Below are positions 25,522-34,576 of a stretch of 45,069 nucleotides of DNA, one piece after another. A program made the translations under genes and the position numbers. Under the pieces are notes generated by a model. It ran no database searches. It was not told where the DNA came from and saw only the letters and a program-made list of their open reading frames with translations. This DNA comes from Candidatus Poribacteria bacterium (GTDB lineage: Bacteria > Poribacteria > WGA-4E > UBA9662): positions 1-45,069 of the forward strand of contig JASMLX010000047.1 of assembly GCA_030748495.1 (NCBI GenBank), in the 5' to 3' direction. How positions within the stretch are numbered: the stretch's first letter is position 1; every line of letters starts with the position of its first letter.

Positions 25522-25590
25522 TATTAGATGGCTATGCGCTCCTAAATTTCTGCTATTTGATTTGTGTTATCTTACTAAATTCTAGCAAAA

Positions 25591-28371
25591 TTATGATGTA
25601 ATAAAGTTAATGACCCGTTTTGGAACCACAATCACTCGCCGAATTTCTTTCCCTTCCAAGCGTCTAGCAATTTTAGGATCATTTTTGGCTATGGTTTCGA
25701 CCTCTTCCTCATTAGCGGTATCTGAGACTAGAATCGTGCCGCGCATTTTTCCCATCACTTGAACCGCCATCGTGATTTGATCTTCCTTAGCTTTTTCGGG
25801 GTCACCAACCGGGAAATTTTGGCTTGACACCAGTTTTGGACCAAACCCGCAGATTCGCCAAAGTTCTTCCGCTAAATGGGGGGTAAACGGTGTTAACAAT
25901 AAAAGGTAAATCCGTCCGATCTCTTCTGGTATATTCGGCAGTTGAACTAGCTTGTTATTGAGTTCAATCAATACAGCGATCGCTGTATTAAAGCGTAGAT
26001 TTTCCAGATCTTCACTTACTTTGAGAATGGTTTGGTGTATTGACCTCTCCAGGTCTGGCGTCATGCCGCCACCGATATTTGCTTCCCCGTCAGTCGTTAC
26101 AAAGTTGCGCCAAACCCTCTGTAAATAGCGTTGCATTCCGCGAATACCTTCCATGCTCCACGGCACACTAGCCTCTAACGGTCCCATGTACATTTCGTAG
26201 AGCCGAAGTGTATCGACACCGTACTCCTGCCCGATCTCTTCCGGCGGCAAACCGTTCTTATAACGTTTTCCCATTTTACCGCTAAAACGCTGAAGCTTTT
26301 CGCCAGTCTCAGTACAATAAGGGATATCATCCTGTACTTCGACTTGTCGGATATCAACATACGTCCCTCGACTATCAACGAAGGCATCAGCTGTTATCAT
26401 TCCTTGATTGAATAGTTTTTTGAACGGCTCAGGCGTTGAGACATGACCTAGATCAAATAGGATCTTATGCCAGAATCGTGAATAGAGCAGATGTAGAACA
26501 GCGTGTTCAGCGCCGCCAACATAGAGGTCAACCGGCATGAAAAACTGCTCCGCTGATTCCGCACAAAATGTGTCGCCATTGGCCGGATCTATAAATCGCA
26601 AAAAGTACCAACACGAGCCCGCCCATTGTGGCATAACATTCAATTCGCGCTGAAACGTTTTCTCTTCTATCTGTATGTGTTGCCAAGACGGCTCCGCCCG
26701 CGAGAGCGGCGGTAAAACAGGACAGTCGGGATCCGTTGAGGTGGCCGGTCGGAAATCGTCCATCTCCGGTAAAAGCACCGGTGGTTCAACCGAGACCGTC
26801 TGTCCCGACGGATGTGTCGCGATGGGAAAAGGTTCCCCCCAATAACGTTGTCGAGAAAAGATCCAGTCACGCAATTTGTAGTTAGTTGCGGCTTGACCTC
26901 GACCTTGTTTCTTCAAGGCTGAAATGATTTTGGATTTTGCCTCTGCCGTGGGTAGACCAGTAATCGCAAAAGGATTAGTTTCCGTTTCACCTGAGTTGAT
27001 CGATACACCATCACCGGTAAAACAAAGGTCGGTAATCCCATCAGGTTTTCCCACCACTTCAACGATCGGTAATTGGTACTTTTCTGCGAAAGCATAATCC
27101 CTGTCATCATGAGCCGGCACAGCCATAATTGATCCGGAACCGTAGTCCATGCTGACGTAATCGGCTACAAAGATAGGAATTTTCTCCTTGTTGACAGGGT
27201 TTCTAGCATAAATCCCCGTTAAGGCGCCTGTCTTTTCAGCTTCGGGCGCAGAGAACTCCGTTGCGGTGACTGCATTCTGTTCAGCCTGAATAATGTAGCT
27301 ACTAACAACTTGAGCTTGTTCATCCGGCACTAAATAACCAGCATGACCGGATGTCACGATTGGATGCTGTGGGGCAACCACCATAAAGGTAGCACCAAAG
27401 AGAGTATCGGGTCGTGTAGTGTAGACCGTCAAAGTTGAAGCCACCTCTTCTGTCTGTGGATCTAAAACATCGAAAACGACATTCGCGCCGCTACTTTTAC
27501 CGATCCAATTTCGCTGCATCAGCTTAATCGGTTCTGGCCAGTCGATTTGAAAATGCCCTCCACAACCATCGGGCAGTTCTGCCCGATCCAGATCTGTCAA
27601 TAGCCGGTCGGCATAAGCCGTAATACGCATCATCCACTGTTTAAGTGGCCGCTGAAAAACAGGGAAATCACCGCGTTCACTTTTCTTTTCGCTGGTGACC
27701 TCCTCATTGGCTAATACCGTACCGAGCCCGGGACACCAATTGACAGTTACCTCTTTCTGGTAAGCGATCCGATATTCGTTAAGAAGTGCCGACTTTTCAG
27801 CCTCTGATAATGCTGACCAATCCTTGTTCTCCAGTTTGTGTTGCCCTGATTCAAAAGATTGAACTAATTCTGAAATTGGCCGGGCTTTTTGCTGGTCTGG
27901 ATCGAACCAACTTTCAAAGAACTGTTGAAACATCCACTGAGTCCAGCGATAGTAGTCTTCGTGAGAGGTTGCAATTTCACGGTCCCAGTCGTAGCTCAAT
28001 CCAAGATACTGCAATTGATCGCGAATGGAAGTAATATTATCTTCTGTCACTGTCGCAGGATGAACATTATTTTCAATTGCGTATTGCTCTGCTGGTAAGC
28101 CAAAGCTGTCAAAGCCCATAGGATGTAAGACGTTGTAGCCAGTCATTCGCTTATAACGGCTGTAAATGTCAGTTGCAATATAGCCTTTAGGATGACCGAT
28201 GTGAAGACCAGATCCACTCGGATAGGGAAACATATCTAGAACGTAACATTTCGATTTGGCAGAATCGAAGTCGGCATCCCCCGGATTTGGAGTACGGAAA
28301 GTTTTATTCTCTTGCCAGTAAGTTCGCCACCGCTGCTCAATCTCCTGAAAATTGTAGGATCCACTCGACAT
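25591..28371 (-). CDS. leuS: Leucyl-tRNA synthetase
   Basis: A class I synthetase that charges tRNA-Leu, about 926 residues, full length. Landmarks are YNFQEIEQRWRTYWQENKTF, MFPYPSGSGLHIGHPKGY (the HIGH motif, about 45-60), the CP1 editing domain with TTRPDTLFGATFMVVAPQHP, RDWIFSRQRYWGEPFP and the KMSKS-type loop KMGKRYKNG, in which KMGKR stands for KMSKS. The anticodon-binding and C-terminal domains follow, with VQVMGKMRGTILV near the end. The frame opens with a GTG at 28386. I chose the ATG at 28371 because it fits the family N-terminus. A TTGAAT/TATAAT promoter lies upstream. Confidence 0.96.
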   Translation of the reverse strand: MSSGSYNFQEIEQRWRTYWQENKTFRTPNPGDADFDSAKSKCYVLDMFPYPSGSGLHIGHPKGYIATDIYSRYKRMTGYNVLHPMGFDSFGLPAEQYAIENNVHPATVTEDNITSIRDQLQYLGLSYDWDREIATSHEDYYRWTQWMFQQFFESWFDPDQQKARPISELVQSFESGQHKLENKDWSALSEAEKSALLNEYRIAYQKEVTVNWCPGLGTVLANEEVTSEKKSERGDFPVFQRPLKQWMMRITAYADRLLTDLDRAELPDGCGGHFQIDWPEPIKLMQRNWIGKSSGANVVFDVLDPQTEEVASTLTVYTTRPDTLFGATFMVVAPQHPIVTSGHAGYLVPDEQAQVVSSYIIQAEQNAVTATEFSAPEAEKTGALTGIYARNPVNKEKIPIFVADYVSMDYGSGSIMAVPAHDDRDYAFAEKYQLPIVEVVGKPDGITDLCFTGDGVSINSGETETNPFAITGLPTAEAKSKIISALKKQGRGQAATNYKLRDWIFSRQRYWGEPFPIATHPSGQTVSVEPPVLLPEMDDFRPATSTDPDCPVLPPLSRAEPSWQHIQIEEKTFQRELNVMPQWAGSCWYFLRFIDPANGDTFCAESAEQFFMPVDLYVGGAEHAVLHLLYSRFWHKILFDLGHVSTPEPFKKLFNQGMITADAFVDSRGTYVDIRQVEVQDDIPYCTETGEKLQRFSGKMGKRYKNGLPPEEIGQEYGVDTLRLYEMYMGPLEASVPWSMEGIRGMQRYLQRVWRNFVTTDGEANIGGGMTPDLERSIHQTILKVSEDLENLRFNTAIAVLIELNNKLVQLPNIPEEIGRIYLLLLTPFTPHLAEELWRICGFGPKLVSSQNFPVGDPEKAKEDQITMAVQVMGKMRGTILVSDTANEEEVETIAKNDPKIARRLEGKEIRRVIVVPKRVINFITS

Positions 28372-28436
28372 GCTTAATATTTTCACTTCCTTTAGCTATT
28401 CCACACTGTGTACTTGCCGGTCTTTAACTCTAGGGT

Positions 28437-28466
28437 ATTATACTTATTAGGTCGGTTAGTATTCAA
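28437..28466 (-). promoter_or_regulatory. Sigma-70 promoter of leuS
   Basis: On the minus strand TTGAAT is followed after 18 bases by a perfect TATAAT. The predicted start is near 28430, giving a leader of about 60 bases. I saw no T-box (tRNA-sensing) features in that short leader. Confidence 0.6.
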
Positions 28467-28501
28467 GCCGTCAATACTGCTAACGCCTAGAACAATCTCG
28501 C

Positions 28502-28530
28502 TTGCCACAGCACAACCCCCATGCTAAAAT
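28502..28530 (+). promoter_or_regulatory. Sigma-70 promoter of the flagellar two-component genes
   Basis: TTGCCA and TAAAAT are separated by 17 bases on the plus strand, with a predicted start near 28537, about 92 bases before the kinase ATG. No sigma-54 or sigma-28 element was seen here, so the regulators may be expressed constitutively. Confidence 0.5.
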
Positions 28531-28628
28531 AAAATTGGTCCGTTGTTGGTTAAGTCGGTTTCTGCTAACAAGGTCTGTAACGATGTTTCCCTTCCTATCG
28601 TACATACTTAGGATGGAATATAAAATTG

Positions 28629-29903
28629 ATGAACCAGACACCAGATAATCTCGATCAGGATTTACTACACTTTTTTTCTGAAGCTTTTCAGTCGTTTGAT
28701 TCGGCCAGTGAGAAACTGGCTGACGCCTATGCGGATCTGGAAAAACGACTGGAAAACGTTAATCGAGAACTGGAACGAACTAACCAGGAGCTAAGCCAAA
28801 GCCTACAAGAGAAAGAGGCCCTGCATAACCAGTTGGCTTGTATCCTGGAAAGCATGACCGCAGCGGTAGTAGCGGTCAACCTAGACGGCAATATCAGCTT
28901 GTTCAATCGATCAGCCGAGCAGCTAATGGGTAAGAAAGGGAGCCAGGTAATTGGCCAACCGTATGCACAGATTTTTGGCAATCGCCCCTTTCTTTTGGAG
29001 ACACTGACTTCGCATCAACCTTACGTTGGGCTTGAGGGATCGATCAAAACACTAGACACCACCGAGCCAATACCTGTCCAAATAGGTACCGTTTTAATCC
29101 AGCAGTCAGATGGACAAGTTTTGGGGGCGCTGGAGATGATACACGATATATCTGAGAGAAAAGAGTTAGAAGAACAATTGGGTCGCTCCACAGCTTTAGC
29201 CGAATTGGGACGGATGGCAGCAGAGGTGGCTCACGATCTGCGTAATCCACTAGGGGCAATTCGTCTCTACGCGGGGATGTTGCAGCAAGAGTTAACCGAC
29301 GACCGTAAACAACTAGCAGATTCAGTAGTTAGGGGATTGGATACTCTGGAGTCGATTACCTATAACCTGCTTTCCTTAGCACGCCCCATAAAACCGAGCT
29401 TTCAGTTTGTTGATTTTACAGATCTGGTTCAGGAGGTTATCACCTATACTCGTTATGCAATCATCGAGAATGAGATTCAATTGATTGAAGATTATGCGGC
29501 CTCCTTAATTTGCTACGGGGATTTCGAGCAACTAAAGCAGATAGTGTTGAACATTATTTTGAATGCGGTTCAAGCTATGCCAGAAGGTGGCGAACTGTCC
29601 CTGATTGGTCAAACTGATGAAAAACGAGAACTGCTCGTCTTTTGTGTCAAGGATACCGGGTGTGGTATTCCATCCGACATTCAGGAAAAGATTTTTACCC
29701 CTTTTTTTACTACTAAACCCTCTGGTTCGGGGTTGGGGTTACATACGGTCAATCGAATTGTTCAAGCCCATTTTGGGCGGATTCGGGTTGAAAGCCAGGA
29801 AAGTCAAGGGACCAGTTTTTATATCGAATTACCAACCGACGCTCGGCAAAACCAACTGCCAGTCTTCGAGATCGACGCTCTAACCGATCAACTTGAAACT
29901 TAG
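28629..29903 (+). CDS. PAS-domain sensor histidine kinase (FlrB/FleS-like)
   Basis: A soluble kinase of 424 residues with no membrane segment. The order is: N-terminal coiled coil (about 20-72), PAS domain (about 72-175, MTAAVVAVNLDGNISLFNR) ending in the usual EMIHDISERKELEEQ linker, HisKA with the phospho-acceptor in AAEVAHDLRNPLGAIRLYAG (H202), then the HATPase (NIILNAVQAMPEGG, VKDTGCGIP, FTPFFTTKPSGSGLGL). Cytoplasmic PAS kinases of this kind (FlrB, FleS) phosphorylate the sigma-54 activator of class III flagellar genes. The next gene is exactly such an activator, and the sigma-54 promoter of flgB follows. Confidence 0.88.
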   Translation: MNQTPDNLDQDLLHFFSEAFQSFDSASEKLADAYADLEKRLENVNRELERTNQELSQSLQEKEALHNQLACILESMTAAVVAVNLDGNISLFNRSAEQLMGKKGSQVIGQPYAQIFGNRPFLLETLTSHQPYVGLEGSIKTLDTTEPIPVQIGTVLIQQSDGQVLGALEMIHDISERKELEEQLGRSTALAELGRMAAEVAHDLRNPLGAIRLYAGMLQQELTDDRKQLADSVVRGLDTLESITYNLLSLARPIKPSFQFVDFTDLVQEVITYTRYAIIENEIQLIEDYAASLICYGDFEQLKQIVLNIILNAVQAMPEGGELSLIGQTDEKRELLVFCVKDTGCGIPSDIQEKIFTPFFTTKPSGSGLGLHTVNRIVQAHFGRIRVESQESQGTSFYIELPTDARQNQLPVFEIDALTDQLET

Positions 29904-29927
29904 CCTGTTCCATACCGGAGTCTCCTA

Positions 29928-31283
29928 ATGAGCGACTGCAAAATTCTAATTGTCGATGATGAAGATTTCATGCGAGGTGCTGTACTAGAAGTACTCCGTA
30001 GGGAAAACTACGTCGCCATGGCAGCAAGCAGTGCCAAAGAAGCCATCGAGTTGATGACAAATCGATCCTTCGCAGTGGTAATTACCGATGTTAAGATGCC
30101 AGGGATGGATGGAATTACTCTGTTTCGAGAACTCAAGAAACGTCATCCAGAAACCTCTATCATTATTATGACCGGGTTCCCGGATCTTGAGGATGCCATC
30201 GAAGTCATCAAAGAAGGGGCCGTCGATTATTTACAGAAACCATTTCCACCGGCTAGATTGATAGAGTTGGTCAAACAGTTCATCGACAGACCTGATAATG
30301 GAACCAGTGATGATTTGAATAATGTTATCACGCAAGATGAACAAATGTTGCGAATCCTAGACAAGGTAAGAACTGTCGCGCCGAGTAATGCGCCGGTCTT
30401 AGTTCAAGGTGAAACTGGTACTGGCAAGGAACTAATCGCCCAAGCGCTTCATAATCTCAGTTTTCGTACCAAATCGGGTCAAATAGTGGCACTCAATTGT
30501 GCCGCTATTCCAGAAACGTTGTTGGAAAGTGAGATGTTTGGTGCCGAAAAAGGTGCTTATACCGGCTCTGATTCGCAACATGTTGGCCGATTTGAGCGAG
30601 CCGACAAAGGTACACTATTCTTAGATGAGATTAGTGATCTCTCTTTACCGCTACAATCAAAACTACTACGTGCGTTACAAGAACGTGAAATTGAACGCGT
30701 AGGTGGTTCGCAACCGATCAAAGTGGACGTCCGTATTGTAGCCTGCACTAACGAAAATATTCAGCAAGTTGTAGATCAAGGAAAGTTTCGTGCCGATCTG
30801 TTTTATAGACTGGACGTAATTCGCATTGTTCTACCACCGCTTCGCCATCGGCCAGGCGACATTCCACTGCTTGCCGAGCATTTCTTGGAGCAGTATAATA
30901 AGGAGTATGCAAAAACTGTGCAAGAGTTCAGTCAAGAAGCGATCCAAGTCTTAACTAGTTACCACTGGCCAGGTAATGTGCGTCAACTTGAGAATGCGGT
31001 ACAATCGGCGGTAATTCAGACCCAAAGCGATCTGATTGTCGCCGGTGACATAGATCTACACCGAGATGAAAGTCCGCCTCCAATAGAACCGATTAGCCAG
31101 GATCATTTAGACCAGATTCCTTTTCAGGTTGGAATGACGCTCCGCGATTTAGAAAAAGAGGCTATTATGCGAACGCTGGAAGCGCATGACTTCAACCAAA
31201 CTAAAACGGCTGAAACTTTAGAGGTAACCTCCCGTACCATTCGCAACAAACTGCGGGAATACGAGAAGCCGGAATCTCAGTGA
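29928..31283 (+). CDS. Sigma-54-dependent response regulator (FlrC/FleR-like)
   Basis: A 451-residue NtrC-family activator. The receiver has acidic D10/D11, phospho-acceptor D54 in VVITDVKMPGMDG, and a late K in DYLQKPF. The AAA+ domain has Walker A GETGTGKELIAQAL (about 163-176), the sigma-54 contact loop GAYTGS (about 208-213, usual form GAFTGA), GTLFLDEI (Walker B), and the R-finger region FRADLFYRLDV. The C-terminus is a Fis-type helix-turn-helix (NQTKTAETLEVTSRTIRNKL). It opens the sigma-54 promoter complex by ATP hydrolysis. The gene starts 24 bases after the kinase stop. The only sigma-54 promoter I see in the window lies 24 bases after its own stop, so it is its likely target. Confidence 0.92.
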   Translation: MSDCKILIVDDEDFMRGAVLEVLRRENYVAMAASSAKEAIELMTNRSFAVVITDVKMPGMDGITLFRELKKRHPETSIIIMTGFPDLEDAIEVIKEGAVDYLQKPFPPARLIELVKQFIDRPDNGTSDDLNNVITQDEQMLRILDKVRTVAPSNAPVLVQGETGTGKELIAQALHNLSFRTKSGQIVALNCAAIPETLLESEMFGAEKGAYTGSDSQHVGRFERADKGTLFLDEISDLSLPLQSKLLRALQEREIERVGGSQPIKVDVRIVACTNENIQQVVDQGKFRADLFYRLDVIRIVLPPLRHRPGDIPLLAEHFLEQYNKEYAKTVQEFSQEAIQVLTSYHWPGNVRQLENAVQSAVIQTQSDLIVAGDIDLHRDESPPPIEPISQDHLDQIPFQVGMTLRDLEKEAIMRTLEAHDFNQTKTAETLEVTSRTIRNKLREYEKPESQ

Positions 31284-31306
31284 GGGGTGGGGACGTACTT
31301 ACAGGT

Positions 31307-31322
31307 TGGCACATTGCTTGCT
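31307..31322 (+). promoter_or_regulatory. Sigma-54 promoter of the flagellar operon
   Basis: TGGCAC, five bases, TTGCT: the -24 GG and -12 GC are exactly ten bases apart, and the match to the consensus TGGCAC-N5-TTGCW is complete. The predicted start is near 31333, leaving a 23-base leader before flgB. It lies immediately downstream of the sigma-54 activator gene. Confidence 0.9.
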
Positions 31323-31355
31323 AACAAACTGCAGGTAAATATCCTGTGAGAAAAA

Positions 31356-31814
31356 ATGGCACAACTTTTTGACACCACCTCTCGCGCGCTGGAATTCGCA
31401 GCGGCAGGCACACAGATGCGACACCATGTCATCACCAGCAACATCGCCAATGCTGATACCCCTAAATATAAAAGTTTGGATCTCGACTTTCAGCAAACCT
31501 TACGAACAGCATTGAATGAGGAAAGACCAACTCCGCCATCAAATGCGATCGGGCGATTTCAGCAACTAGAAAATAAATCATTTGCCCTTGAGGTCAAAAT
31601 GACGCACCAGAAAAAAGCTGAACAGACTCGTAACCGATTTGGCACGCATCTGCTAGCGGAACCAACTACTGAAGAACGGCTGGATCGCAACAATGTCGAT
31701 GTTGACAAAGAAATGGCTAAACTGATGGAAAACTCATACTTTCATCGCGCCTATCTGGAGTTGGCCAACCGCAAGTTTCGTGTATTGAAAAATGCGATTT
31801 CAGGTCGTGTTTAG
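31356..31814 (+). CDS. flgB: Flagellar basal-body rod protein FlgB
   Basis: A 152-residue proximal rod protein. The N-terminal rod signature is present: MRHHVITSNIANADTPKYKS (about 25-45), with FQQTLRTAL after it. The C-terminal helix MENSYFHRAYLELANRKFRVL closes the coiled pair that assembles the rod. FlgB is exported by the flagellar type III system and sits on the MS ring with FliE. It is the first gene behind the sigma-54 promoter and is followed 21 bases later by flgC. Confidence 0.94.
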   Translation: MAQLFDTTSRALEFAAAGTQMRHHVITSNIANADTPKYKSLDLDFQQTLRTALNEERPTPPSNAIGRFQQLENKSFALEVKMTHQKKAEQTRNRFGTHLLAEPTTEERLDRNNVDVDKEMAKLMENSYFHRAYLELANRKFRVLKNAISGRV

Positions 31815-31835
31815 CCATTTGAGGAACTAATAGTA

Positions 31836-32309
31836 ATGAAAGCAGATCTTTTTTCCGCCATTGATTCCAGTGTAACTGGACTTCGGGCACAACGGTACCG
31901 AATGAACGTTATCGCTGAGAACTTAGCCAATGTTCAAACTACTAAAACCGCCTCCGGTCAGCCTTACCGACGCAAAGAGGTGCTATTTTCTTCTGGCAAT
32001 CCGGCACCAGATTTTTCTTTCGTCCTTAATGGTGCCTACGAAAAGTATGCAAAATTAACCCAGCAAGATCGAGGAGCGGAACCCGGAGTCCAAGTTCTAG
32101 GTACTGTTGAAGACCAAACTCCTTATCGTGAACTCTACGAACCAGGTCATCCGGAGGCAGATGCTACAGGCATCGTCAGGCTACCGAATGTCAATCCAGT
32201 GGTGGAGATGGTCAATATGCTGTCAGCCTCCAGATCTTACGAATCTAACATTGCGGCCCTAAATACCTCCAAAAGAATGGCGGAAAAGGCACTCGAAATT
32301 GGAACCTAA
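31836..32309 (+). CDS. flgC: Flagellar basal-body rod protein FlgC
   Basis: A 157-residue rod protein. It has the N-terminal motif RYRMNVIAENLANVQTTKTAS with the conserved QPYRRKEVLF, a proximal-rod hallmark. The middle VQVLGTVEDQTPYRELYEPGHPEAD matches the FlgC-specific DxxPxxxxYxPxHPxAD motif. The C-terminal VRLPNVNPVVEMVNMLSASRSYESNIAALNTSK segment is typical. It lies between flgB and fliE in one operon. Confidence 0.95.
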   Translation: MKADLFSAIDSSVTGLRAQRYRMNVIAENLANVQTTKTASGQPYRRKEVLFSSGNPAPDFSFVLNGAYEKYAKLTQQDRGAEPGVQVLGTVEDQTPYRELYEPGHPEADATGIVRLPNVNPVVEMVNMLSASRSYESNIAALNTSKRMAEKALEIGT

Positions 32310-32358
32310 ATCGACGAATTGATCTGAAGGAGTCTTCTTGGATTAAGGAGAGATAGAG

Positions 32359-32667
32359 ATGAAACTTCAACGTACACTGATGCCGACGCCTTCAGTTTCG
32401 AAGCCGGCGGGTCAGAAGTCAGAAGAAATTACTGGCAGTGAAGCGGAAAAACCTTCCTTTTCGGATACACTGCGCGATTCGATTGAGGATGTCAACCGCT
32501 TGCAGGAACAAGCAGATCAGGCTATTGAGTCGCTAGCCAAAGGGGAAACTAAAGATATTGCCCAGACGATGGTGGCAGTTGAAAAGGCCAATATCTCGTT
32601 TCAACTGATGACGCAAGTTCGGAATCGTCTGATCGAAGCCTATCAAGAAATCATGCGAATGCAGTAA
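32359..32667 (+). CDS. fliE: Flagellar hook-basal body complex protein FliE
   Basis: A 102-residue protein of normal size. The C-terminal half has the family core: FSDTLRDSIEDVNRLQEQAD, then DIAQTMVAVEKANISFQLMT and QVRNRLIEAYQEIMRMQ. FliE bridges the MS ring and the proximal rod and is needed for export of other rod proteins. AAGGAGAGATAG precedes the ATG. It sits in the conserved flgB-flgC-fliE-fliF order. Confidence 0.94.
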   Translation: MKLQRTLMPTPSVSKPAGQKSEEITGSEAEKPSFSDTLRDSIEDVNRLQEQADQAIESLAKGETKDIAQTMVAVEKANISFQLMTQVRNRLIEAYQEIMRMQ

Positions 32668-32712
32668 TCCTGAGTCTAACCGAGAGGTGGTACTCAACTG
32701 AAAGGGTAGCCT

Positions 32713-34512
32713 GTGCCAGAAGGTCTTTTACAATTTCTTAACCAAATTCGGGATATATGGAATAATCTGCCCCAACAAGCCAGAATTGTGGTCCCAATTG
32801 TTGGAGTTGTTATTCTGGGGGCGTTGATTGGGTTTAGTCTATGGTCGGGAACTGAAGAAGATCAGGTAATTTTTTCCAACCTATCGGATCGTGACCTCAG
32901 AATGGTACAGGGCGAATTGGCCAGTGCCAGAATCAAATACACTGTTCCGACGACCGGATCTATTGCCGTCCCTTACAGGGAAACTGCTCGTGCCCAGATG
33001 GTCTTGGCCATGGCTGGTGTACCACGTCCAGAAAGCGGCTACCAGATCTTCACCCAATCCTCCGGCTTTGGCGATACCTTCCTCGATTATAGCCGTAAAG
33101 ACCAGCAAAAGACAGAGATAAATATCCGTAACGCTATTGAGACTCTTGCGCCAGTCCAATACGCCACCGTCCAAATCACCCCTATGGTCGATTCCGCCTT
33201 TGCGGTTGACAAACAACCGGCCAAAGCGGTTGTAATCCTCGACCTAATGTCAGGCCAATCACTAGACTACCAACAGATAGAAGGGGTTATCAATATTGTT
33301 GCTCTATCTGTCCGAGGGCTATCAACCGAGAATGTACAAATTGTTGACGACCAAGGGCGTACGCTTTCTGGCGAACCTGAACGGACGGCTTACGATCTGA
33401 AAATGGAAGGGGCTTTTCGTAAACTTCAATATGAAAACCAAATCGCCACCCAACGTACCGAACGCATTAGGCAAAGTTTAGCCCCACTTGTTGGGGGGGT
33501 GGAATATGTTCGAGCCAACGTGGTAGTGGAGACGGACTTCAACGACCAGACAACAGATGAAACGCTTTACAACCCCCTCGATGTAGAGTCTAATCTGATT
33601 CCGAAGCAGATGGAAATTACAATCGATGAAACCACTTCTGGCCCGACCAGCATGAGCGAGGCCGTGGTCGGGGTTTCGTCCAATACAACAGCAACTTCTG
33701 AAACTAATACAGGAACCGGGTCGCAAATAGATGTCGGTAAACAGAGCCGTGAACTCCAGTATCTGGTCAGCGAACGCAAAAGCTCCAAACGCACTGCACC
33801 AGGCTCTATTATTCGGCTAACCGCCACGGTTCTTATTGACCATAAACCCGATTCTACTTCAACTGCAGTTCCTCCAGCCCGGACGCCGTGGCTACAACCC
33901 GAGTTGGACCAACTGAAAATCTTTGCCCAAAACGCCGCTGGCTTCGATTCAACTCGTAATGATAATGTCGAGTTAATTAGCCTTCCTTTTGATACTACAA
34001 CTCGTTCTACCGCGACACAAGAAGCGAAAGTTGGGCAACGAAACCGACTGTTTCTAGATATTGCTAAGTACATCGCGATTCTAGCGGTTGCATTAGTAAT
34101 GTTATTTTTGATGAGATCCGCGCTGGAGCAGTTGCAGTTGGGAGGGCTTTCGGCGACAGCACCTGCCGGCATCACTGGAATGGAAAGCGATCTTCCACTG
34201 GGATCACCACTGACTGGTGCGGCGATGGGAGAGGCCCCCGGTCTAGCCGCTATCCCAGGGCAACCAGGTGTAGCGCCCGTTCCGGGGATGGCCCCGGCCC
34301 CCGGCTTACCAGGAGTTGAACAGCCCCCTGCTGGCGAGGAACCGCTGGCAAGCATTGAAATGGATGTAGGCGGGACGGAAATGCAGGAGATCGGACGACT
34401 GCAAACGGAGGTAATGTCCTTTGCGGATCAAAAGCCGGAGGTCGTAGCTCAGATCGTCGAAGATTGGTTAACCAATCCAGCATACGCGGGAATCGAAGAA
34501 GAATCGTCCTAA
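32713..34512 (+). CDS. fliF: Flagellar MS-ring protein FliF
   Basis: A 599-residue inner-membrane ring protein beginning with GTG. The first membrane helix is at about 23-44 (IVVPIVGVVILGALIGFSLW). Two ring-building motifs follow (IKYTVPTTGSIAVPY; GYQIFTQSSGFGDTFLDYS...TEINIRNAIETL). The periplasmic beta-collar region is low complexity, rich in T/S/E. The second membrane helix is near 455 (YIAILAVALVMLFLMRSAL). The FliG-binding tail, EVVAQIVEDWLTNPAY, is at the very end. Between the second helix and this tail lies a Pro/Gly/Ala-rich stretch of about 70 residues (481-549) that is longer than usual. Confidence 0.95.
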   Translation: MPEGLLQFLNQIRDIWNNLPQQARIVVPIVGVVILGALIGFSLWSGTEEDQVIFSNLSDRDLRMVQGELASARIKYTVPTTGSIAVPYRETARAQMVLAMAGVPRPESGYQIFTQSSGFGDTFLDYSRKDQQKTEINIRNAIETLAPVQYATVQITPMVDSAFAVDKQPAKAVVILDLMSGQSLDYQQIEGVINIVALSVRGLSTENVQIVDDQGRTLSGEPERTAYDLKMEGAFRKLQYENQIATQRTERIRQSLAPLVGGVEYVRANVVVETDFNDQTTDETLYNPLDVESNLIPKQMEITIDETTSGPTSMSEAVVGVSSNTTATSETNTGTGSQIDVGKQSRELQYLVSERKSSKRTAPGSIIRLTATVLIDHKPDSTSTAVPPARTPWLQPELDQLKIFAQNAAGFDSTRNDNVELISLPFDTTTRSTATQEAKVGQRNRLFLDIAKYIAILAVALVMLFLMRSALEQLQLGGLSATAPAGITGMESDLPLGSPLTGAAMGEAPGLAAIPGQPGVAPVPGMAPAPGLPGVEQPPAGEEPLASIEMDVGGTEMQEIGRLQTEVMSFADQKPEVVAQIVEDWLTNPAYAGIEEESS

Positions 34513-34576
34513 TACCGGAGATTTGCTTAAGGCTCCGCACTGGAGTCGAAACCCTTGTTTAGAGGAGATAATTCAT

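Noticed and set aside
33567..34355. Long open frame (262 codons) on the minus strand inside fliF
   Set aside because: It is antisense to the well-supported FliF coding region, has proline/serine/arginine-rich low-complexity composition and no family features. It is a by-product of codon use.
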